Source: Desulforapulum autotrophicum
GTDB lineage: Bacteria; Desulfobacterota; Desulfobacteria; Desulfobacterales; Desulfolunaceae
Direction of reading: 5' to 3'
Length of the DNA stretch: 64,000 nucleotides
NCBI GenBank assembly: GCA_020723285.1
Contig: DYJE01000001.1
Location: 435,509-499,508, forward strand
The notes beneath the pieces were generated by a model. That model saw only the letters and a list, made by a program, of their open reading frames with translations, was not told the DNA's origin and did not search any database. The translations under genes and the position numbers were made by a program. Position 1 is the first letter of the stretch. Each line of letters begins with the position of its first letter. Of the stretch, positions 40,911-50,300 are shown one piece after another.

Positions 40911-42405
40911 GGCACATCCTCGCAATGGCATTCCTATCGGTTTTCCCGTTTTTGTTGACGGGAATGTCATCAAGAAACAGGAAACGTTTCGGAATCATGT
41001 AGGCCGGAATTCTTTCGGCGAGAAGCCGGCCAATCTGCCTGGGTTCAACAGCCTGTCCCTGTTTTTTTTCAAGGGCGCATCCCACGGCCGTGCCGCCCCT
41101 GTGCTCAAAAATGAAACAGACCACCGTGTTTTCGCCGGTCACATGGCGGACATGGGCTTCTATATCCATAAGCTCCACACGGTAACCGCTGACTTTCACC
41201 TGGGAATCGAGCCGTCCCTTGACAAACCAGACACCGTTCTTCCTGACCGCCATGTCGCCGGTGTGGAACCATGTCTCTCCACCGATTTCCTCAAACCGTT
41301 CTCTCCCTATACCGCCGAGATATCCGGGAAAGACCTGGATGCCGCTGATCAGAAGTTCGGATGTTTCGTCATCCAGCCGGACCTTGTTTCCCGCGAGGGG
41401 TGTTCCCGTCGGGACATAGCCGTTTCCGGCGAATGTTTCCAGATCCTTAAGGTCACAAGCGTGATAGAAGTTCTCCACCCCCGTTTCCGTCAGGCCGTAA
41501 AAATTATAGATGTGCGGGATATCCAGGTAACGGTAGCTGTAAGCAAGGGTTTCAATGGGAAAAGGTTCGCCGCAGACGAAAAGAATCCGCACACAAGTCT
41601 CCGGTTTTTCATCCGGCCTGAGTTTTCTGAACCGGGCAAGGGTCGAAGGGACGGTGGACCAGACGGTCACCCGGTTTTGGATAAGATGGTCCAGGGGAAA
41701 AATCCGTTCGTTCTTGTTCCTTACCGGTGCGTAACTGCCTCTGCAAAGCACGGCGCAGAACAGGTAGAAAATGGACAGGTCGAAACCGAAGTCGTGGTAA
41801 TCCGAAAACACGTCGCCTTCTGAAAAAGGAAGGAGTTCAAGGGCGTTGTAAATAAAATTGATGTAGTTGACATGGGTGACCGGAACGCCTTTGGGGACGC
41901 CGGTGGAACCGGAGGTAAACATGATGTAGGCGAGATCCCCGCCGTCTTCCGGCAGCTGGTCGAAGGGAGCTGTTTCAGGCGATGCCAAAAGGTCCGTCAT
42001 GGACGCGGCTGAAACCCCTAATTCCGCGAGGGTGTTCATCAATTCCTTGGGAATGTCCACATCGGTTATGAACATGTCCGGCTGCGCGGCACGGATCATG
42101 TCCACGCATCTTTTTTCCGGGAGTTCCGGGTCCATGGGAATCCAGACATTCCCGGAAAGAAGGACGGAAAAAATCGCGCCGTATGCGTGGAAATCCTTGC
42201 CCATGAACAGGACGACACGCTTGTTCCGGTGCGGTGCGAGATGGGCGTTGATTCGCGTCATCTGTCCGAACATGTCGGCGTAGGACCGTGTTTCGCCGTA
42301 GTATCGGTAAACACAGCCGTCAGAGGTCTTGAATACGTCGAGAAGGGTTCGGTAAAAAGCGGCAACATCCCCATCGTTTAGGGGGTTCATCATTTTTTTG
42401 TCCAT
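40891..42405 (-). CDS. AMP-binding adenylation enzyme
   Basis: 504 residues, ANL superfamily. FTSGSTGVPKG phosphate loop near 163-173, YGLTETG in the A5 region, GETWFHTGDMAVRKNGVWFV (A7/A8) and the C-terminal NKNGKTDRN lysine motif. It activates a carboxylic or amino acid as acyl-adenylate and may load the stand-alone acyl carrier protein encoded at 47,576. The substrate cannot be read from the sequence. Directly follows a methyltransferase gene. Confidence 0.88.
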   Translation of the reverse strand: MDKKMMNPLNDGDVAAFYRTLLDVFKTSDGCVYRYYGETRSYADMFGQMTRINAHLAPHRNKRVVLFMGKDFHAYGAIFSVLLSGNVWIPMDPELPEKRCVDMIRAAQPDMFITDVDIPKELMNTLAELGVSAASMTDLLASPETAPFDQLPEDGGDLAYIMFTSGSTGVPKGVPVTHVNYINFIYNALELLPFSEGDVFSDYHDFGFDLSIFYLFCAVLCRGSYAPVRNKNERIFPLDHLIQNRVTVWSTVPSTLARFRKLRPDEKPETCVRILFVCGEPFPIETLAYSYRYLDIPHIYNFYGLTETGVENFYHACDLKDLETFAGNGYVPTGTPLAGNKVRLDDETSELLISGIQVFPGYLGGIGRERFEEIGGETWFHTGDMAVRKNGVWFVKGRLDSQVKVSGYRVELMDIEAHVRHVTGENTVVCFIFEHRGGTAVGCALEKKQGQAVEPRQIGRLLAERIPAYMIPKRFLFLDDIPVNKNGKTDRNAIARMCHEDPLC

Positions 42406-43154
42406 CAGACAGCCTCGAACACATAGGTAAAGACACCGCCCACGCGGTCATCGTCATCCGGCCCCAGCTTGACCTTGCTTTTAAGCACGAAACCGGCGGA
42501 AAGCATTTCCTCCTCGAACATCCGTTCATGACGTTTGAAATCCCCGACCATGTGAAGCCCAGACTCAAGGGCGTTGATCTCGATCTGCGCCAGCCTGAAA
42601 TGGCCCTGCCGAAGGGCTTTGGTGATGATCATTTCATGGTACTTATAAAGGGATTCCTTCCGCTGATCCTCGGTTTCAAAAAAGGGAAGAATCTCGCCGC
42701 CCATGACGTAGATTCCGCCTTTCACCAGGTTAGACCTGATGTTCCGGGCAAACGAATGCCTTAGATCATAATGGATATGGTCGTGTGCAAAAGCCGAGGC
42801 GACGATGTCATAGGGTTTGTCCCGCCGGTACGTCACGGCATCGCCGCAGATGCAGTTCACCCTGCCGTTCATGTTCTTCCTGATGATCTCGAAGCAGTTG
42901 CTGTCCAGTTCCACCGCGTCGATCGCAAGCGCTCCGGATCTGGCCAGTTCTTCAGTCAAAAGGCCTGTACCGCAACCGATCTCAAGCAGCTGAGTGGGAG
43001 CGCCGTTATCCGAGGCCGAGGCGTTGATCCATGACAGCATTTCTTCGACCATCTCGATATAATAAGGATGACTCCGTTCAACAGCATGGTACACCTCAAG
43101 GTCGATATACCTGGACATCTCGTATTTCCCTGACGGGTCGGACAATGATCCCAT
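42405..43154 (-). CDS. Class I SAM-dependent methyltransferase
   Basis: 249 residues starting MGSLSDPSGKYEMSRYIDLE. Motif I LLEIGCGTGLLTEELARSGA, motif II/III CGDAVTYRRDKPYDIVASAF. ATG 43,154 follows AAGGAAAC; the frame to 43,217 runs into the Ntn-hydrolase gene. Its stop overlaps the adenylation enzyme start by one base, suggesting they act in sequence. Confidence 0.8.
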   Translation of the reverse strand: MGSLSDPSGKYEMSRYIDLEVYHAVERSHPYYIEMVEEMLSWINASASDNGAPTQLLEIGCGTGLLTEELARSGALAIDAVELDSNCFEIIRKNMNGRVNCICGDAVTYRRDKPYDIVASAFAHDHIHYDLRHSFARNIRSNLVKGGIYVMGGEILPFFETEDQRKESLYKYHEMIITKALRQGHFRLAQIEINALESGLHMVGDFKRHERMFEEEMLSAGFVLKSKVKLGPDDDDRVGGVFTYVFEAV

Positions 43155-43167
43155 GACCGTTTCCTTT

Positions 43168-43914
43168 TTATAAATTGAAGTTTTGATGAAACCTTTTCCA
43201 GGGGCCGTTTCGCTCACCGGAATAAACCATCGCCTTTTCCCCCAGGTCGATCACCGTGGCGGACACGGTGTCATAGACGCCTTTTCGCCAGACGGATCTG
43301 TCTTCATCACGGTCAGAACGGTAAAGGAACGCCTGGACATCCTCCCGTGTTTTCATGAGGGGAACCTCATCGGCACAGGCGTCATACCGGTTAAACGAAC
43401 TGGGGTAATCGTCCCTTAAGACCGGACCGTAAGGGATGCCGAAAAAATGGTTGGTCACAAAATACCTGTCGGGCAAGGAATGGACGATCCTGCGGTCTTT
43501 ATACAACTCCAGGTGGAAAGCGCGGTGGGAATCGGCGGCCACGATGTTGTACGGCATCCAGTTCGAGGGTTCGGCGGCGATCAACCCAGCCAGGTCTTCG
43601 GCGCATTTCATGGATTCAAAACGTTCGGACACGAACAGGGTGGGCCGGACAAGACCGTCCAGTTCCTCCACGAGAATGGCCTTAGCCATGCTGCGGTCAC
43701 CGCTCTCCACGGCCCGCATCCATTCCGGGCAGTTGACGGCCGTGCTGACAAAGGCCACGCCGTGCCGGTTGATGCCCAGACTCAGGTAGCCGCTTCCCAC
43801 GCTTTTGACGCCGAGGACGCCGTTTTCATGGACGACGGTCTCTTCTTCCGGGTTTTCCTTGTCCCTGTTTTTACACAGAACCCCTAGGGCTTTGATATAG
43901 ATCACCGTGCACAT
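43168..43914 (-). CDS. Ntn-hydrolase / NRDE-like protein with N-terminal cysteine
   Basis: 248 residues starting MCTVIYIKALGVLCKNRDKE. Removal of Met would expose Cys2 as the N-terminal nucleophile, and NRDK, a NRDE-like motif, follows as in TANGO2 and C45-type acyltransferases. YLSLGINRHGVAFVSTAVN fits the beta core. It may transfer or remove an acyl group, possibly from the ACP-bound product. The open frame reaches 44,109 but the family start is at 43,914. Confidence 0.72.
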   Translation of the reverse strand: MCTVIYIKALGVLCKNRDKENPEEETVVHENGVLGVKSVGSGYLSLGINRHGVAFVSTAVNCPEWMRAVESGDRSMAKAILVEELDGLVRPTLFVSERFESMKCAEDLAGLIAAEPSNWMPYNIVAADSHRAFHLELYKDRRIVHSLPDRYFVTNHFFGIPYGPVLRDDYPSSFNRYDACADEVPLMKTREDVQAFLYRSDRDEDRSVWRKGVYDTVSATVIDLGEKAMVYSGERNGPWKRFHQNFNL

Positions 43915-43915
43915 G

Positions 43916-45118
43916 TCAGATCCCCAGGGTTTCAAAGAGTGTTTCAGGCTGAAGCTGCAGGTCTTGATCCAGTTGTCCTGGAAACGACGACAAAAGGTAG
44001 CAGAACTCCAGCATGGGGGATACAAAACCCGGGTAGCGGAGCATCCCGAGTTTGTCCATATCCAGGAGGATGTCCGCGTCTCGTTTGACCAGGACGCCCA
44101 TGAAAACAAAGGGCATGTACCTGCCGGAGATTTCAGAGCAGAGAGAACCCTTCATCATCTGCTGGGTGATCAGACTGACCCGGTAGGCATAAAGCCATCT
44201 GAAGGCATCGATGGTCCCGCTGGTTCCCAAGACCACCAGCCCCGGCAGCACCGGAGAAAGGGGATGACCCAGATATCCGTTGATACGGTGCCAGGTGTAA
44301 GGCGTGTCTGTGTCGTAGACCGTGACCATCAGACTGCGGGGGCTGATCCTCCCTCCGGTTTTATCCTTGATTTTACGGCACACATGCCGGGAAATCAGCG
44401 TGCAGATCTCATTGCACTTCACAGGTGCCAGAAGCAGGTGGTCCTTATATTTCTCGATGGACGGCTTGCTGATGTCTGACAGCACGAGGCTGCTTTCAAA
44501 TTCCACACGGGTCATGGATAAGCCTTCGTAACAGCGGATTTTTTCCCTGCACCGTTCAAAATAGGCCTCTCTGACTTCCGTGGGATAACCGGTGATTTCA
44601 TGGGGATCGACCTCAAACCCGTCCACGCTGAACAGAACATCCCCGTGATGAACGCTGAGCCCGAAAGCCTGGGACAACACTTTCGAGGCGATCACCACGC
44701 CGTAGTAAAGCCCTTCGCTGCGCCACTTTCCCGTATCTTCGATAATGGCCCTTTTCACATCCCCTTCATGTTTGTCGTGGCAGGTGATGTAGGCTTCAGC
44801 GATCTCGTCTTCCAGCGATTCGATGCTGGTGAAGGAGACCGGACTGTCGTAAACGGCGGGAATCGTGAGTGACGAAACGGACGTGCCCTGAAAAAGGGAA
44901 TCCCCTTCCCGTGTTCCGTACCAGGCTTTCAGCTCCTCGGTCCTGACCTTCCGATTGAACAGATCCATCATCCGGTCTCGAAGACCGGCGTCCCCGTTTT
45001 CAAAGGATTCTTTCCCGGCAAGGCATTTTTCCTTCAACGTTTTGAACCAGGCCTTCTGGTTGTCGTCAGCCCTCACCGATTCGATCTCTCTCAAATATTC
45101 CGTCAGGGAATGCGTCAT
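43916..45118 (-). CDS. Unknown 400-residue enzyme-like protein
   Basis: 400 residues, soluble, no membrane segment. Several conserved-looking His/Asp/Cys-containing segments (SVHHGDVLFSVDGFEVDPHE, VTVYDTDTPYTWHRINGYLG, LAPVKCNEICTLISRHVC) suggest a catalytic fold, but no family is recognised. It stops one base before the Ntn-hydrolase gene, so the two are probably a functional pair. Confidence 0.7.
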   Translation of the reverse strand: MTHSLTEYLREIESVRADDNQKAWFKTLKEKCLAGKESFENGDAGLRDRMMDLFNRKVRTEELKAWYGTREGDSLFQGTSVSSLTIPAVYDSPVSFTSIESLEDEIAEAYITCHDKHEGDVKRAIIEDTGKWRSEGLYYGVVIASKVLSQAFGLSVHHGDVLFSVDGFEVDPHEITGYPTEVREAYFERCREKIRCYEGLSMTRVEFESSLVLSDISKPSIEKYKDHLLLAPVKCNEICTLISRHVCRKIKDKTGGRISPRSLMVTVYDTDTPYTWHRINGYLGHPLSPVLPGLVVLGTSGTIDAFRWLYAYRVSLITQQMMKGSLCSEISGRYMPFVFMGVLVKRDADILLDMDKLGMLRYPGFVSPMLEFCYLLSSFPGQLDQDLQLQPETLFETLGI

Positions 45119-45139
45119 GTGTGATTCCTCATTTCCAAT

Positions 45140-46963
45140 TCAAACCTGTTCGATCCGCCGCCGTTCATACTGTTTGCGATCACGTATGGCCCTTGCGATA
45201 ATTATCAGATCCTCGTTCACCCGTTCCTGTTCCCGAAGAAACGGCTCCGGGATCATACGGCTTATATTATCTTTGCAAAGCGCGCCTTCTTCCACAAAGT
45301 TTTCCGTACTCACCAGCATGTCTCTCACGGTTTCACGGCCGATGGTCCTGGAAAAATCCCTGGCCCAGGTGTTTCCGAACATCTCGCAGAACATCATCCG
45401 GACCTGGTCTGGGAAAAGAGTCATGAAACCGATGTCCGGCCGCTGTCTGATGATATCCAGCATTATTTTATGGGCTTTGGGGACGATCGTCTCCTTCCAG
45501 TTCCCGCCGTGAACCCAATACGGCAGCCGGACCTGGAAATCCCTGGCCGGTTCGCAGCTGAGGCCGTAGGGGTTGTCTTCGCTGAAATTCTGCTCCATGG
45601 GCGATTTCCGGGTCAGGTCAAAGGTGGCCACCGTCAGGGTGTGGATATGAGGCTGACCCACGATGTAGGCGGTCAGATGCTCCCTCATGTCGTCGGTTTC
45701 ACCGGGGAACCCCACCAGCACGAAACAGAAGTTGAGGATTCCCGCCTCACCTGAAAGCGTCAGTACCCGGTCGGTGGTCGAGGTGTCTGTTTTCTTGTTC
45801 ATGGCTTTGAGAATGGATGGATCGCTGGACTCCAGGCCCCAGTGGATTTTCCGGCATCCGCCCCGGTAAAGCTGATTCAAAAATCCGTCTTCCGTGAATG
45901 CCGTTTCAAGACGGGCGAAGGTTTCCCAGAATATCTCAAGCCCCTGTTTTTCGATTTCAACGGCAATCCGGTACAGAAGTTCCGGGGAGGATGTGTCTTC
46001 CATAAATTTGAAAAACCGGGCTTTTTTTCCGTATTTTTCCTGGGTTTCCGTCTGAATCCGTATCAGGTCGGAAATCACATCCTCGGCCGACCGTTTCAGG
46101 TAGGTGTTGGCCCCGGCGGGAATGGCGCAGAAAGCACATGATCCGTAGCACCCCCTTGTGGTTTGAAACGGAACAAGCATGTCCGGAAAAACGTAACGGT
46201 CAAAATCGATATCCGAATAGTCGGAAAACGGGATGTCCTTTGCTTTCAAGGCCGTTTTTTTGCGGTCGATCTCCGGCTCCCCGTATCCAGAACGGATGAT
46301 GTTCGTAAACGATACAGCTTTCCCGCGAAGGACATGCTCGTGAAGCTCAAGGAGCGGAGTTTCTCCTTCCCAGAGAATCAGGTAGTCGTACAGATCTCTG
46401 AGACAGGTGTTTTCCATGAGGGATTCGTGGCACCGGGTGATCATCTGGCCGCCCAGAACGACCGTTGTCCGGGGCAGTTTAGAGCGAATCAGCGATGCCA
46501 GGGTGAAGGCCGGAATAATCTGGTCCTGAAACGTGATGGAGATTCCGACCATGGACGGACTTTGCGGAACGATGTCCCTGTCGATCAGGTCGGAAAAAAA
46601 CGCGATGAACGGGTTGGCCTTTTCATCGCCCACCGCCTTTTTCACTTCTCCGAAGTCGGTCCGGTCATAGGCCATCCCCAGGGACCTCAGGCCCAGGCGC
46701 ACACCGGGGTATTCCTTGAAGCAGGATTTCAGATACCCTTCAAGTTCCGTATAATAGCCCAGTATTTTCAATGGGTTTTCACGGCATTCAGCCAAATTGG
46801 GACACGCCTCTTCTGATTTCAGAACCTCGTTGAAAAACAGGATATTCGCGTCAATCACGCGGGTCGAAAACCCGTTTTTCCGGAGATATCCCGCAAGAAG
46901 GGGGAGGTTCAGCTGGGGATGCAGCGGGCTGGATACCGGAGGGTTGATCAGGATGGAATCCAT
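45140..46963 (-). CDS. B12-binding radical SAM protein
   Basis: 607 residues from ATG 46,963 (the frame also opens from an ATT at 46,978). Cobalamin-binding N-terminus (ILINPPVSSPLHPQLNLPLL), radical SAM CX3CX2C in TRGCYGSCAFCAIP (about 271-281) and a long C-terminal domain. A methyltransferase or ring-rearranging role on a glycan precursor is likely. Gap of 21 bp to the next gene. Confidence 0.85.
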   Translation of the reverse strand: MDSILINPPVSSPLHPQLNLPLLAGYLRKNGFSTRVIDANILFFNEVLKSEEACPNLAECRENPLKILGYYTELEGYLKSCFKEYPGVRLGLRSLGMAYDRTDFGEVKKAVGDEKANPFIAFFSDLIDRDIVPQSPSMVGISITFQDQIIPAFTLASLIRSKLPRTTVVLGGQMITRCHESLMENTCLRDLYDYLILWEGETPLLELHEHVLRGKAVSFTNIIRSGYGEPEIDRKKTALKAKDIPFSDYSDIDFDRYVFPDMLVPFQTTRGCYGSCAFCAIPAGANTYLKRSAEDVISDLIRIQTETQEKYGKKARFFKFMEDTSSPELLYRIAVEIEKQGLEIFWETFARLETAFTEDGFLNQLYRGGCRKIHWGLESSDPSILKAMNKKTDTSTTDRVLTLSGEAGILNFCFVLVGFPGETDDMREHLTAYIVGQPHIHTLTVATFDLTRKSPMEQNFSEDNPYGLSCEPARDFQVRLPYWVHGGNWKETIVPKAHKIMLDIIRQRPDIGFMTLFPDQVRMMFCEMFGNTWARDFSRTIGRETVRDMLVSTENFVEEGALCKDNISRMIPEPFLREQERVNEDLIIIARAIRDRKQYERRRIEQV

Positions 46964-47180
46964 GGCGGTCACTTTCAATGGGTAAACGTATGTAATAAAA
47001 GCAGGCGGTGCGGACTTCGACCGTGATGATATGGCCCAGGGGAATCAGGATCACACCAGCATAGCTGGTGGTTTAATATTTTTAATTTATCCGTTAAAGT
47101 CTAAAACCTTTGCAGCAATTCTCGGTGAACATCGTGAGCTGCTGCATCGTTGACAAATTTGACCGAGAATTACTAAAGCT

Positions 47181-47420
47181 TATGCCCCGAAGGGGCTACA
47201 TCCCACAGCCCAGGGTTGCGGCGAAAGCCGCTACCCTGGGATCAAGGCAAGAAAAGCCGCCTACCCCAAAGGGGTTGTGTAATCGTTACAGGGAATGTTT
47301 TTTATTGTCGTAATATTGCCAATACACAACCCCTTCGGGGTTGATGATATTTCGGATGTTGACCCAGGGTAGCGGCTTTCGCCGCAACCCTGGGCTTATA
47401 GACGTAGCCCCCTTGGGGCT
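47181..47420. repeat. Large nested palindromic element (MITE/REP-like)
   Basis: Three matched pairs of inverted modules: 47,184-47,199 with 47,404-47,420 (CCCCGAAGGGG type); a perfect 32-bp inverted pair at 47,209-47,240 and 47,363-47,394, each itself a hairpin around CGAAAG/CTTTCG; and 47,264-47,280 with 47,324-47,340 (ACACAACCCC). The order is mirrored around about 47,302. Such mobile palindromes form in non-coding DNA and can act as transcription attenuators. Confidence 0.85.
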
Positions 47421-47500
47421 GGTTCTGCGAAATATGGCTGGCTTTTTGAATCAATCCTGCCAAAAAAAATCCTGATTGGAACAGCAAAATCCATGGAATT

Positions 47501-47532
47501 TCATTCGCACAATCGGAACAGATTTATGACAA
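47501..47532. repeat. 32-bp dispersed repeat, copy 1
   Basis: Matches 63,378-63,409 at 31 of 32 positions in the same orientation (TCATTCGC-A-CAATCGGAACAG part conserved). Both copies lie in non-coding DNA beside cluster genes. Confidence 0.85.
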
Positions 47533-47575
47533 ACACGATACACGCGTTTGCCCTGGACACGTTCAGGCGGTCTCT

Positions 47576-47818
47576 TCAGGTTGAATGTTGAGGTTTGAAT
47601 TTTGACAGAATGGCTTTGACGCTGGTCATGGTGACGATCTCCTCGGGCGTCAGGCGGATTCCGGCAAGGGTTTCCAGGCGGATGACCAGTTCGACGTGGC
47701 TGATGGAATCCCACTCGAAAAGATCGTCCATGGCGGTGTCCATGTCCACCTCGTCTGCGGGGACGTCGAACAGGTCCTTGAACAACCGCCGCAAAAGGTC
47801 GAGATCGATGACGGTCAT
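47576..47818 (-). CDS. Acyl carrier protein
   Basis: 80 residues with the phosphopantetheine site FEWDSISHVELV (Ser38) in the canonical four-helix fold (DLDLLRRLFKDLFDVPADEV). It would carry an acyl or aminoacyl thioester, perhaps loaded by the adenylation enzyme at 40,891 and used by the acyltransferase gene directly upstream. Its ATG overlaps the acyltransferase stop by 4 bp. Confidence 0.92.
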   Translation of the reverse strand: MTVIDLDLLRRLFKDLFDVPADEVDMDTAMDDLFEWDSISHVELVIRLETLAGIRLTPEEIVTMTSVKAILSKFKPQHST

Positions 47819-48735
47819 GAGCCGAAAACCTGCCTTTCTTCTTTTGTTTTCATCATCCAGGCATGATGGGGCATGGCGTAAAAACCGGCCATCACCGCAT
47901 CGGGCTGTGTTTTTTGGACAATCACGGCACCTAAATGGGTCCGGGTCCGTTCACCAAGTTCGATCTTGTCCCTCACAACGGTTCCAGGGGCCAGATAACA
48001 GCCTTTGCGGATGACGGCTCCGCCGCAGACCACCGTCCCCGCCGAAAACACGCACTCATCCTCGATAATGGCGTTGTGGCCGATATGGACGCAGTTATCG
48101 ATCTGGCATCTGGCACCGATTTCCAGCATGCCGTTCAACACATTTTTCGACACGGTGCAGTTGGCCCCGATAACGGTGTCCTCGCCGATGACTACCCCTC
48201 CGGCATGCCGTATCCGGACCAGCCTACCCCTGACCCTGTAGTTCGTCGCGTTGCCTTCTGCACCGACCACGGAGTTGGCTCCCACCACGACCCTGTTCCC
48301 GATCACCGCGCCTTTTTCGATCACCGCGCCGGCCTCAATGACAACGTCATCGCCCATCACCACACCGTCCTTGATCACCGCCCGTTCATGAATCCGGCAG
48401 TTCCGGCCAATGATCGGGCTGAATTTGAACGAATCGTAAAAATCGGTCTGCTCATACAACGCATTGTGAAGATGGTAAAACTCCCCGGCGGGATCGGGTG
48501 TTAAAAAAACAGTGATCCGCTGAGCCACGCTGCCGACCAGAATCACCGGACAGAACAGGGCAACGGCCCGGGGAGTTTCGTTGATTTTTTTCAGATACGC
48601 CCGGTTGTTACAGAACGTCACAACAGACCCGCCGGTCCGCGGTGAATCCGCATAGTCAAGGCCGTCTATGCGCAGGTTCTCTCCCGTATAAGGAATATCC
48701 GATATGCGCGAAATATCTTCGATAAACAATGTCAT
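47815..48735 (-). CDS. LpxD-like left-handed beta-helix acyltransferase
   Basis: 306 residues. N-terminal uridine-binding-like domain (about 1-105) followed by hexapeptide repeats (IGRNCRIHERAVIKDGVVMG ... IGHNAIIEDECVFSAGTVVC) and a C-terminal helix. It resembles UDP-3-O-acyl-glucosamine N-acyltransferases, which use acyl-ACP to N-acylate an amino sugar nucleotide. Linked to the ACP gene, it probably acylates the amino sugar made by the DegT enzyme. Confidence 0.85.
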   Translation of the reverse strand: MTLFIEDISRISDIPYTGENLRIDGLDYADSPRTGGSVVTFCNNRAYLKKINETPRAVALFCPVILVGSVAQRITVFLTPDPAGEFYHLHNALYEQTDFYDSFKFSPIIGRNCRIHERAVIKDGVVMGDDVVIEAGAVIEKGAVIGNRVVVGANSVVGAEGNATNYRVRGRLVRIRHAGGVVIGEDTVIGANCTVSKNVLNGMLEIGARCQIDNCVHIGHNAIIEDECVFSAGTVVCGGAVIRKGCYLAPGTVVRDKIELGERTRTHLGAVIVQKTQPDAVMAGFYAMPHHAWMMKTKEERQVFGS

Positions 48736-50300
48736 TACAGCACGGATCCCGATCTGAAAATTTCGAGTTTATGGATGGCATCAATGCCCCTTCTGGCATC
48801 TTTCACCTTTCCGTTTATTTCTTTGACTTTTTCCCCATCGGCCCGTTCGGCAACCAGGTCTTCAATCAGTTTTTTCAGCAGTCTGAGCTTCACCATGGCC
48901 TGTGAGGAGGAGGTCATATGGCCGGTCCTGTCCATTTCACGCTTCATTTTCACTTCATCGTGGTATGTTTCAAGAAACCGGTATTGCAGTTCCCTCACTT
49001 CGGGATCGGCGGCCCTTATGAAATAGTTCTTCTTAATGGTCTTGTCCGTTCCTGGTATCGCAACAATCTCGGATTCAATGTCGTTGCAGTGGTCAAAATA
49101 ATAGGACCCCTTGAACGGCTGGACAGCCACATTCACTCCGGCTTCCGCGAGCCCGTCTTCAAGCTGCGCGATCATCCCGTCCACGGTCATCGAAACATCT
49201 TCAAGGGTGGCGTCCGGTCCACAGAGGATCACGGACATGAACGGCGTGATCCCGTGGATTTTTAACAGAGCGATATTATCCATGGCTTTTTGGTAATTCA
49301 GTTTTTTACCGTATTTTTTTAAAAGCGGCTCCGAAAAAGACTCAAGGCCCATATTAACAAGCCTGAAACCCGCCTGTTTCATAAGGACGATGGTCCGCTC
49401 ATCCAGGTTGTCCAGCCGGGAGAAGCAGATAAATGACACCTCCAGGTTCAAGGCTATGATTTTTTCGCAGAAATCCCTCACTTTCCGCAGATCCAGACAG
49501 AAATTATCGTCCGTGAAATAGAGGGTTTTAACCCTGGGGTGGGATTTGATGATTCTGAGTATAATGCCGATCAACGCGTCGCCCACCACATCGGCAGGCT
49601 TCACAGCTTTCCTTTCCGATGCGTCCGCAAGCTGGTTTGTCGAGCAGCAGAACTTGCATCCCATGGGACAGTAGTTTCGGGTGAATATCCTGACCGTATG
49701 GATATTCCTGTCTTCCTTTTCCGTAAGTTCCCCTCCGTACATGGCCTTATAGTAATCCCAGTAGGCCTCGTAGGGCATGGTTTCATAGGGGATAGCCTCC
49801 GTAACCTCACGGAACTTATCCACGGACAAAGGAACGGCCGGATTTTTAAAAACAATGCCGGGAATTTCATTAAAGGGCGCACCGTCGGCAATGGCCAGCA
49901 TGGGTTCCTCGCCTTCACCCAGAATACAGAGCTTGCAGGGTGACTTGTCGAGAATCTCCTGATAGCTGTACTGGGCCTCGATCCCGCCTGCCACGAGGAC
50001 CGCATCCGGGCAGACGCTTTTCACAAGGTTCATGCAGCCGATATCGTGGATCAGGGACTCTTCGAGCACCGAAAAACCTATGATATCAAATTGTTGTTCG
50101 GCCAGCTTCGCCCTGATGGCCGACTCACGTTGGTCCGCAGGTGTAAGGGCGGTGTCGAAACACTCGGCCCTATGGCCGTTCCTGTTCAGATATCCGGCGA
50201 TCCGGTAGATTCCCAGACAGGGGCTCAACCATTTGGTCGCGGCACTGTCACGGCCCATGTTGGGGGCGAACAGAAGTATTTTCTTCATTTGGATCGTCAT
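48735..50300 (-). CDS. B12-binding radical SAM protein
   Basis: 521 residues. Cobalamin-binding domain (1-135, LAEQQFDIIGFSVLEES), radical SAM cluster YCPMGCKFCCS (about 207-217) and FTDDNFCLDLRKV. C-terminal helical region with repeated Lys/Arg. ATG 50,300 overlaps the upstream stop (ATGA). ATG 50,288 is an alternative. Confidence 0.85.
   Translation of the reverse strand: MTIQMKKILLFAPNMGRDSAATKWLSPCLGIYRIAGYLNRNGHRAECFDTALTPADQRESAIRAKLAEQQFDIIGFSVLEESLIHDIGCMNLVKSVCPDAVLVAGGIEAQYSYQEILDKSPCKLCILGEGEEPMLAIADGAPFNEIPGIVFKNPAVPLSVDKFREVTEAIPYETMPYEAYWDYYKAMYGGELTEKEDRNIHTVRIFTRNYCPMGCKFCCSTNQLADASERKAVKPADVVGDALIGIILRIIKSHPRVKTLYFTDDNFCLDLRKVRDFCEKIIALNLEVSFICFSRLDNLDERTIVLMKQAGFRLVNMGLESFSEPLLKKYGKKLNYQKAMDNIALLKIHGITPFMSVILCGPDATLEDVSMTVDGMIAQLEDGLAEAGVNVAVQPFKGSYYFDHCNDIESEIVAIPGTDKTIKKNYFIRAADPEVRELQYRFLETYHDEVKMKREMDRTGHMTSSSQAMVKLRLLKKLIEDLVAERADGEKVKEINGKVKDARRGIDAIHKLEIFRSGSVL

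Larger units (their letters stand above)
46979..47575. other. Gene-free stretch with palindromic element
   Basis: About 600 bp without a credible gene. It carries the palindromic element at 47,181-47,420 and a 32-bp dispersed repeat at 47,501-47,532, both annotated separately. Short frames across the element repeat the motif PRVAAKAATLG on both strands, which follows from the palindrome and is not evidence of a protein. Confidence 0.7.

Noticed and set aside
47110-47487. Short frames encoding PRVAAKAATLG peptides
   Set aside because: They arise on both strands from the palindromic repeat and lack credible start regions.
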